Origin: [Enterobacter] lignolyticus SCF1
Lineage (GTDB): Bacteria; Pseudomonadota; Gammaproteobacteria; Enterobacterales; Enterobacteriaceae
Direction: 5' to 3'
Assembly (NCBI RefSeq): GCF_000164865.1
Contig: NC_014618.1
Location: 4,340,001 to 4,404,000 of the forward strand
DNA: 64,000 nucleotides
In this document: positions 58,148 through 64,000 of the stretch, piece by piece
Numbering within the stretch: position 1 is the first letter of the stretch
How the letters are laid out: the number at the start of each line of letters is the position of its first letter
Notes under the pieces: model-generated
What the model was told of the DNA's origin: nothing
Database searches by the model: none
The model's input: only the letters and a program-made list of their open reading frames with translations
Position numbers and translations under genes: made by a program

Positions 58148-58879
58148 TCAGGCGGCCTTTTCGCGATGCACCACATCAGCGGCAAAGACGTAGCCCAGCC
58201 CCCGCAGGGTTTTGATAAGCGTCGGCTGATGCGGATTGATCTCAATTTTGCGCCGCAGGCGCATAATCAGCACATCGATGGTCCTGTCGAACACCTCCAT
58301 GCTTTCGCTGTGCGTCAGGGCCAGAAGCTGTTCCCGGCTCAGCACCCGACGGGCATTTTGCGCCAGCGCCTGCAGCAGCCCGTATTCTCCCTGAGTGAGC
58401 GCCACCACCTCCTGACGAGGGTTGGTCAGCTCGCAGCGCAGGGTATCCAGCCGCCAGCCGTTGAAGGTCATACCGCTGCCCTGCCCGGCGTCAGCCTCTG
58501 CCGCCAGCACGCCCGCACGGCGCAGCACCGCTTTAACCCGCGCGACCACCACCCGGGGATTGAACGGCTTGCCGATGTAGTCATCCGCTCCCATCTCCAG
58601 GCCGACAACCACGTCGGATTCGCTGCCCAGACCGGTCAGCATCACCACCGGCAGCGCCGGACGCTGCTTTTGCAGCTGCTGCAGCACCTGCAGGCCGTTG
58701 ATATCCGGCAGCATCATGTCCAGCAGCACCAGCGCGACGTCCGGCCGCCGGACCGCCGTCGCTAGCGCCTGCTGGCCAAGATGGCAGACCGCCACCTCAA
58801 AGACGTGTTCGCTCAGCGCCTCGCGAAGCAGCTCGCAGATAGCGGCATCGTCATCGACCACCAGAATCACCGGTTTCAT
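58148..58879 (-). CDS. OmpR-family response regulator
   Basis: A 243-residue two-component regulator. The receiver (1-120) has the acidic pocket VDDDA, phospho-Asp in LLDMMLP, the Thr in VVMLTG and Lys in IGKPF. The C-terminal winged helix (about 140-235) includes LTQGEYGLLQALAQNARRVLS-like and RTIDVLIMRLRRKIE motifs. It converges on the sugar operon that the sensor kinase at 49600-51882 diverges from, so the pair brackets the genes it probably controls. Pairing is inferred from position. Confidence 0.88.
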   Translation of the reverse strand: MKPVILVVDDDAAICELLREALSEHVFEVAVCHLGQQALATAVRRPDVALVLLDMMLPDINGLQVLQQLQKQRPALPVVMLTGLGSESDVVVGLEMGADDYIGKPFNPRVVVARVKAVLRRAGVLAAEADAGQGSGMTFNGWRLDTLRCELTNPRQEVVALTQGEYGLLQALAQNARRVLSREQLLALTHSESMEVFDRTIDVLIMRLRRKIEINPHQPTLIKTLRGLGYVFAADVVHREKAA

Positions 58880-59084
58880 TATCAGACCCTGTTCTGCCCG
58901 TTATTGCGTAAGTCTGATCGATTCTGCGGTCCTCTCCAGCCAATTCCCTTTTCGGGTGATGAATCTTTAACCGCTGTCACATCTCGCCGAATTTCGACAC
59001 GTCAAAACTGACGAGAGTCTGTTTTTCGTCAGTAAAACGCCGGATTTCCGGCCGTAATATCAGGAATAACCCACATTAAAAACA

Positions 59085-59100
59085 TGGCATAAAAGATGCA
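59085..59100 (+). promoter_or_regulatory. fdhF: Sigma-54 promoter of fdhF
   Basis: TGGCAT, AAAAG, ATGCA with GG (59086-59087) and GC (59098-59099) 12 bases apart. It matches the known E. coli fdhF -24/-12 promoter almost base for base. FhlA with formate is the expected activator; TTTCGACACGTC near 58992 is a possible activator site. The rest of the 272-base gap carries no gene. Confidence 0.88.
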
Positions 59101-59151
59101 TCAAGCTGCTGTGAACGCATTCGTGCGTATTGTTTAACTGGAGCGAGACCG

Positions 59152-61299
59152 ATGAAAAAAGTCGTCACGGTTTGCCCTTATTGCGCATCAGGCTGCAAGA
59201 TAAACCTGGTCGTCGATAACGGCAAAATCATCCGGGCGGAGGCTGCGCAAGGCAAAACCAACCAGGGGACGCTTTGCCTGAAAGGCTATTATGGCTGGGA
59301 TTTTATCAACGATACCCAGATCCTGACGCCCCGTCTGAAAACCCCTATGATTCGCCGCCAGCGCGGTGGCAAACTGGAGGCCGTCTCCTGGGATGAGGCG
59401 CTGAACTACGTCGCAGAGCGCCTTAGCGCCATCAAAGCGAAATATGGTCCGGACGCCATCCAGACCACCGGTTCTTCGCGCGGTACGGGTAACGAAACCA
59501 ACTATGTGATGCAAAAATTTGCGCGCGCCGTTATTGGCACCAATAACGTCGACTGCTGCGCTCGCGTCTGACACGGCCCATCGGTTGCAGGTCTGCACCA
59601 GTCGGTCGGTAATGGCGCCATGAGTAATGCCATCACAGAGATTGATAACACCGATCTCGTGTTTATCTTCGGGTATAACCCGGCAGATTCACACCCTATT
59701 GTGGCGAATCACGTGATTAACGCCAAACGCAATGGGGCGAAGATTATCGTCTGCGATCCGCGCAAAATTGAAACCGCGCGCATTGCCGATATGCACATTG
59801 CGCTGAAGAACGGCTCGAATATCGCGCTGCTCAACGCCATCGGGCATGTCATTATCGAAGAGGATCTTTACGACAAGTCCTTCGTCGCCAGCCGTTCCGA
59901 GGGCTTCGAGGAGTATCGCAAAATCGTCGAGGGCTATACGCCGGAGTCCGTTGAGGCGATCACCGGCGTCAGCGCCCGGGAAATCCGCGAATGCGCCCGT
60001 ATGTATGCCAACGCCAAATCCGCCGCCATCCTGTGGGGCATGGGCGTGACCCAGTTCTATCAGGGCGTGGAGACCGTACGTTCGCTGACGAGCCTCGCGA
60101 TTCTCACCGGCAACCTCGGCAAACCGAGCGTCGGCGTGAACCCGGTGCGCGGTCAGAACAACGTCCAGGGCGCCTGCGATATGGGCGCGCTGCCGGATAC
60201 CTATCCGGGCTACCAGTACGTCAAGTTCCCGGAAAATCGCGAGAAATTCGCGAAGGCCTGGGGCGTGGAAAGCTTGCCGGAACACACCGGCTATCGCATC
60301 AGCGAGCTGCCGCACCGCGCGGCGCACGGCGAGGTTCGCGCCGCCTACATCATGGGCGAGGATCCGCTGCAGACCGACGCGGAGCTGTCCGCGGTGCGTA
60401 AGGCGTTTGACGATCTGGAGCTGGTCATCGTCCAGGACATCTTTATGACCAAAACCGCCTCGGCGGCCGACGTCATTTTGCCGTCCACCTCCTGGGGCGA
60501 GCATGAAGGGGTGTACACCGCCGCCGACCGCGGCTTCCAGCGCTTCTTCAAGGCCGTTGAGCCGAAGTGGGATCTGAAAACGGACTGGCAGATTATCAGC
60601 GAAATCGCCACCCGGATGGGCTATCCGATGCGCTACAACAACACCCAGGAAATCTGGGACGAGTTGCGTCATCTGTGCCCGGATTTCTACGGTGCGACCT
60701 ACGAAAAAATGGGCGAGCTGGGCTATGTGATGTGGCCATGCCGCGATGAGTCCGACGCCGACCAGGGCACCTCTTACCTCTTTAAAGAGAAGTTTGATAC
60801 GCCGAACGGTCTGGCGCAGTTCTTCACCTGCGACTGGGTTGCCCCGATTGATAAGCTTACCGACGAGTACCCGATGGTGCTCTCGACGGTGCGCGAAGTC
60901 GGCCACTACTCCTGCCGCTCAATGACCGGCAACTGTGCGGCGCTGGCGGCGCTGGCGGACGAGCCCGGCTATGCGCAGATCAATACCGAAGACGCGGCGC
61001 GTCTGGGTATCCGGGATGAAGCGCTGGTGTGGGTTAACTCGCGCAAAGGCAAAATCATCACCCGCGCGCAGGTCAGCGATCGCCCGAACAAGGGCGCGGT
61101 CTACATGACCTACCAGTGGTGGATTGGCGCCTGCAACGAGCTGGTAACGGAAAACTTAAGCCCGATAACCAAAACGCCGGAGTACAAGTACTGCGCCGTT
61201 CGCGTTGAGCCGATTGCCGACCAGCGCGCCGCCGAGCAGTACGTCATCGATGAATATGAGAAATTAAAATCCCGGCTGCGTGAAAGCGCGTTAGGATAA
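59152..61299 (+). CDS. fdhF: FdhF, formate dehydrogenase H (selenoprotein)
   Basis: A 715-residue molybdopterin enzyme of formate hydrogenlyase, oxidising formate to CO2 at low oxygen. The reading frame is interrupted by TGA at codon 140 (59569-59571), which is selenocysteine: the context CCARV-U-HGPSVAGLHQSVG is that of E. coli FdhF. The 4Fe-4S cluster cysteines are in TVCPYCASGCKINL at the N-terminus and CLKGYYG later. Both halves match E. coli FdhF throughout and the total length is identical. A plain gene finder splits it at the TGA. Preceded by a sigma-54 promoter and followed by yjcO and gltP, as in E. coli. Confidence 0.97.
59569..59611 (+). promoter_or_regulatory. fdhF: Bacterial SECIS element of fdhF
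   Basis: The UGA (59569-59571) is followed by a hairpin whose upper stem is GGTTGCA (59583-59589), loop GGTC (59590-59593) and TGCACC (59594-59599), with the bulged U required by SelB. It differs from the E. coli element by only a base or two as I recall it. Confidence 0.92.
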
Positions 61300-61324
61300 T
61301 ATCCAGTAATTCATTGATAAATAT

Positions 61325-61351
61325 AAAAGGGGTGATTCATTCACCCCTTTT
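61325..61351 (+). terminator. Rho-independent terminator of fdhF
   Basis: AAAAGGGGTGA, loop TTCAT, TCACCCCTTTT, followed by ATTTATT. A strong stem 25 bases after the fdhF stop. Confidence 0.9.
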
Positions 61352-61483
61352 ATTTATTCAGCCTTATCAAACGCCTCGCCCGGAAAAATCGTGTCGTTGC
61401 GCAGCATAAGGCATTAACGCAGCCGTTTTATTCTTCGTGTGCGCCATCTATACTGCCCGCAACTGTTTAAACGACGATAAAAA

Positions 61484-62152
61484 ATGAAACGCTTCTTTTT
61501 ACTTTTCTTTCTCCCATTACTGGCCCACGCCGATGAGATTGGCACACAGTACAAAACCCAGGCAGAAGCAGGCGACAGGCGCGCGCAATATTATCTTGCC
61601 GATACCTACCTGAGCTCCGGCGATGAAGCCCATGCCCGCTACTGGGCGGAAAAAGCCGCGCAGAACGGCGATGCCGACGCGCTGGCGCTGCTGGCGCAGA
61701 TGACGCTGAAAACCAGCTTCCCGCAGGCGCTGAAGCTGGCGGAGCAGTCGAACCAGGCCGGCAGTAAAACCGGGGCAATCATCCTCGCGCGGATTCTGGT
61801 CAACGAGCAGGTGGGCAAAACGGACTACCCGCAGGCCATCGCGCTGCTGCAAAAAGCCGCCGAGGATGAGGAAAGCGACTCAGCGGTCGACGCGCAGATG
61901 CTGCTCGGCCTGATTTACGCCAACGGCGTTAACGTAACGCAGGACGACGATAAGGCCACCTTCTGGTTCAAGCACAGCTCGTCGCTTTCGCGCACCGGCT
62001 ATGCCGAATACTGGGCGGGTATGATGTTTGAGCAGGGGGAGAAAGGGTTTATCGCGCCAAATAAGCAAAAAGCGCTGAACTGGTTTAACGTCAGCTGTAC
62101 GGAAGGGTTTGATACCGGCTGCGAAGAATTCGATCGCCTGAGCGGCGAGTAA
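61484..62152 (+). CDS. yjcO: YjcO, Sel1-repeat periplasmic protein
   Basis: A 222-residue protein with a short signal peptide (MKRFFLLFFLPLLAHA) and Sel1-like tandem repeats: AEAGDRRAQYYLADTYLSSG, AQNGDADALALLAQ, VDAQMLLGLIYANGVNV. Length is close to E. coli YjcO (229). Sel1 repeats form a helical solenoid used for protein binding; no function is known for YjcO. It holds the same place between fdhF and gltP as in E. coli. Confidence 0.92.
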   Translation: MKRFFLLFFLPLLAHADEIGTQYKTQAEAGDRRAQYYLADTYLSSGDEAHARYWAEKAAQNGDADALALLAQMTLKTSFPQALKLAEQSNQAGSKTGAIILARILVNEQVGKTDYPQAIALLQKAAEDEESDSAVDAQMLLGLIYANGVNVTQDDDKATFWFKHSSSLSRTGYAEYWAGMMFEQGEKGFIAPNKQKALNWFNVSCTEGFDTGCEEFDRLSGE

Positions 62153-62154
62153 AC

Positions 62155-62183
62155 AGCCGGGCGCGCCTGAGCGCCGCCCGGCT
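62155..62183. terminator. Hairpin between convergent yjcO and gltP
   Basis: AGCCGGGC-GCGC-CTGA-GCGC-C-GCCCGGCT: a 12-bp stem with a single bulge, lying between the two stop codons. It can serve both directions; no long T run on either side. Confidence 0.75.
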
Positions 62184-62191
62184 GACCGCGA

Positions 62192-63505
62192 TTAACTGTC
62201 GGCCGTCTTATCAAAACGCCCGAGCATTTCGCGCTCATAGGCCTGCGCTTTCTTGCGATCGAACTTGTGTTCCCACTTGGCGATAACCAGCACCGCCAGC
62301 GCGTTACCCACTACGTTCAGCGCCGTACGCGCCATGTCGAGGATACGGTCGACCCCGGCGATAAACGCCAGACCTTCCAGCGGGATCCCGACGCTGCCCA
62401 GCGTCGCCAGCAGCACCACGAAGGAGACGCCCGGCACCCCGGCAATCCCTTTCGAGGTCACCATCAGCGTCAGCACCAGAATAATCTCCTGACCCAGCGA
62501 CAGATCGATACCGTACAGCTGGGCAATAAAGATAGCGGCGATACTCTGGTAAAGCGTTGAGCCGTCGAGGTTGAAGGAGTAGCCCGTCGGCACCACGAAG
62601 CTGGTAATCGACGCCGGAGCGCCATAGGCTTCCATCTTCTCAATAATGCGCGGCAGCACGCTCTCGGAGCTGGCGGTTGAGTACGCCAGAATCAGCTCAT
62701 CTTTCAGGATACGAATCAGGATCCAGATGCTCAGGCCGCACATCCGCGCCACCAGCCCCAGCACCACCAGCGCAAAGAAGACGATGGCGGCATACACCAG
62801 GATAACCAGCTTCGCCAGCGGCCACAGCGAGGCGAAACCAAAGTTTGCCACGGTCACCGAGATCAGGGCGAAAACCCCCACCGGCGCATAGCGCATCACC
62901 ATATGGGTGACTTTGAACATGGTTTCAGAAATAGAGCGGAACACCGTGACCAGCGGTTCGCGGTGGCTGGCTGGCAGCGACGACAGCCCCAGACCAAACA
63001 GCACCGAGAAGAAGATGATCGGCAGCATGTCGCCCTTGGCCATCGAGGCGACGATATTGGTCGGCACAAGCGACAGGATCGTGCCCATCAGTCCGTGGGC
63101 ATGGCTCTGCACATCCGCCGTGGTGCTCTGGTATTTAGAGATATCCACGGTCGCCAGCTGCGACATATCAATCCCTGAGCCGGGCTGAAACACGTTCGCC
63201 AGGGTAATCCCCAGCACGATAGCGACGGTGGTAATCACTTCGAAATAGATAATGGTTTTTGCGCCGATACGACCCAGCGCCTTCGCATCGCCAACGCCGG
63301 CGATACCGACCACCAGCGTAGAGATAACGATCGGCACAACGATCATTTTAATCAGATGGATAAAGATGTCGCCGGCCGGTGATAAGAGGTTGATGACCAG
63401 CCATTCACGGCTATCGCTATGGTAGTGCAGATAGCTCCCCAAAAGAATTCCCAGCACCAGCGCCAGCAGAATCTGCCAGGCAAGGCTGACTTTCGCTTTT
63501 TTCAT
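62192..63505 (-). CDS. gltP: GltP, proton:glutamate/aspartate symporter
   Basis: A 437-residue DAACS-family symporter, same length as E. coli GltP. Family motifs: SESVLPRIIEKMEAYG (the serine-rich re-entrant loop region), SFVVPTGYSFNLDGSTLYQ, SKGIAGVPGVSFVVLLATL and the C-terminal DRILDMARTALNVVGNALA. I start it at 63505 (MKKAKVSLAWQILLA), corresponding to the E. coli start; the frame stays open 39 codons further, but without a ribosome site. It takes up glutamate and aspartate with protons. Divergent from acs. Confidence 0.96.
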   Translation of the reverse strand: MKKAKVSLAWQILLALVLGILLGSYLHYHSDSREWLVINLLSPAGDIFIHLIKMIVVPIVISTLVVGIAGVGDAKALGRIGAKTIIYFEVITTVAIVLGITLANVFQPGSGIDMSQLATVDISKYQSTTADVQSHAHGLMGTILSLVPTNIVASMAKGDMLPIIFFSVLFGLGLSSLPASHREPLVTVFRSISETMFKVTHMVMRYAPVGVFALISVTVANFGFASLWPLAKLVILVYAAIVFFALVVLGLVARMCGLSIWILIRILKDELILAYSTASSESVLPRIIEKMEAYGAPASITSFVVPTGYSFNLDGSTLYQSIAAIFIAQLYGIDLSLGQEIILVLTLMVTSKGIAGVPGVSFVVLLATLGSVGIPLEGLAFIAGVDRILDMARTALNVVGNALAVLVIAKWEHKFDRKKAQAYEREMLGRFDKTADS

Positions 63506-63918
63506 AACTACAGACTTCCTCGATACAGAACGCCATTCCTGAAACGGATGGCTCCCTCGGAACAGGGGTGGATTGTGTTGCGTTTGTTTGCAGGGTTTTT
63601 TAACGCGCAGTATCAGTACCACCTGTACGGCATTCTGCGCAAGTCTTTAGGAATAGTGCTTTTTCCCGAGCGAGCGTGGGATATCACGAGTTTCAGCCAA
63701 ACATCAAAAATAACTGATTGTTATAGAAAAAGTTTTTTATAAACAATTCTATAAATTCATCACGGCAATTATTTCTCTTCAAAGATTCATTTGATTGATT
63801 TTCATACGATACAGTCAATGCGTGATCTGCAGCCCAAATAATAAACAAAGCTGTCAAAACCCCTACAATTAACGTTTTAGAGACATATTATTAACATCTT
63901 ACAAGGAGAAAAAAAGCC
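63506..63918 (+). promoter_or_regulatory. gltP-acs divergent promoter region
   Basis: A 413-base AT-rich region. Nearest to acs, TACAAT (63864-63869) is a plausible -10 about 50 bases before the start codon, with AAGGAG as ribosome site. TTTGATTGATTTTCATA (around 63790-63806) resembles a CRP site at the distance upstream known for the E. coli acs P2 promoter. No gene is visible. Individual site assignments are tentative. Confidence 0.45.
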
Positions 63919-64000
63919 ATGAGCCAAATACATAAACACCCTATTCCCGCTCCGATTGCGGAACGCTGCCTGATTAACCCGGAACAGTACAAGGCAAAAT
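63919..64000 (+). CDS. acs: Acs, acetyl-CoA synthetase, N-terminal fragment
   Basis: The window ends 27 codons into the gene. The visible product MSQIHKHPIPAPIAERCLIN... matches the start of E. coli Acs (MSQIHKHTIPANIADRCLIN). ACAAGGAG lies upstream. Gene order gltP-acs is close to that of E. coli, where the nrf genes lie between them; here the two are directly divergent. Confidence 0.9.
   Translation, partial: MSQIHKHPIPAPIAERCLINPEQYKAK

Noticed and set aside
59620..61299. A separate 559-codon dehydrogenase gene starting at ATG 59620
   Set aside because: It is the C-terminal part of fdhF after the selenocysteine codon; there is no ribosome site before 59620 and both halves align with one E. 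coli protein.
1..64000. CRISPR arrays, complete insertion sequences, tRNA or rRNA genes
   Set aside because: No regularly spaced repeats, transposase genes, cloverleaf sequences or rRNA signatures were recognised on reading through the window.

Overview
The window is chromosomal DNA of an enterobacterium (family Enterobacteriaceae) close to Escherichia in gene content but not Escherichia itself. Most genes have immediately recognisable E. coli orthologues (nfrBA, cbpAM, adiAYC, gadE, hdeAD, crfC-yjcZ, yjdMN, phnF-P, yjdP, fdhF, yjcO, gltP, acs). Codon use is GC-rich, and the order of the blocks differs from K-12. From adiA rightwards the backbone follows K-12 (adiA-adiY-adiC ... yjcZ-crfC-yjdM-yjdN-phn-yjdP ... 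fdhF-yjcO-gltP-acs), with the variable gaps filled by different genes. The left third joins loci that lie far apart in K-12.

Region by region. (1) 1-6301: end of a LevR-type sigma-54 activator, a textbook -24/-12 promoter, and a mannose-family PTS operon (IIA, IIB, IIB, IIC, IID, GH35 beta-galactosidase, second IIA), probably for uptake and intracellular cleavage of a beta-galactoside. (2) 6654-12751: nfrB-nfrA-ybcH, the c-di-GMP-controlled glycan secretion system that serves as the phage N4 receptor. (3) 12816-18894: a glycyl radical enzyme and its activase, divergent from a fructose-family PTS IIABC and a GntR regulator, with two identical 12-bp palindromes in the shared promoter region. 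(4) 19020-20248: cbpA-cbpM. (5) 20304-22928: accessory DNA, an AbiE type IV toxin-antitoxin pair and a relic resembling the P4/C4 antisense-RNA immunity region. (6) 23054-33977: an acid-resistance island. adiA-adiY-adiC is split by gadE, mdtF, hdeD and hdeA, and adiY occurs twice, once on each side of the inserted genes. (7) 34054-36468: a NicO-type metal exporter and the kdgT permease. (8) 36465-40958: yjcZ-crfC (dynamin-like), yjdM, yjdN. (9) 41115-49218: the C-P lyase operon phnFGHIJKLMNOP without phnCDE, then convergent yjdP. (10) 49600-58879: a sugar ABC transporter with a D-lyxose/D-mannose-type isomerase, a class II aldolase and a PfkB kinase, bracketed by a hybrid sensor kinase and an OmpR-type regulator; it occupies the place where K-12 carries the allose genes. 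(11) 59152-64000: fdhF with an in-frame selenocysteine UGA and its SECIS hairpin, yjcO, gltP and the first codons of acs.

The common theme is anaerobic, acidic, gut-like growth: arginine-dependent acid resistance with periplasmic chaperones, formate hydrogenlyase dehydrogenase, a radical enzyme for a PTS-imported substrate, and several sugar-scavenging systems. The items most worth following up are the acid island between adiY copies, the PTS-linked glycyl radical enzyme, the P4-like immunity relic, the GH35/PTS operon and the phn operon without its transporter. Functions are assigned by recognising sequences from memory; no database search was run.
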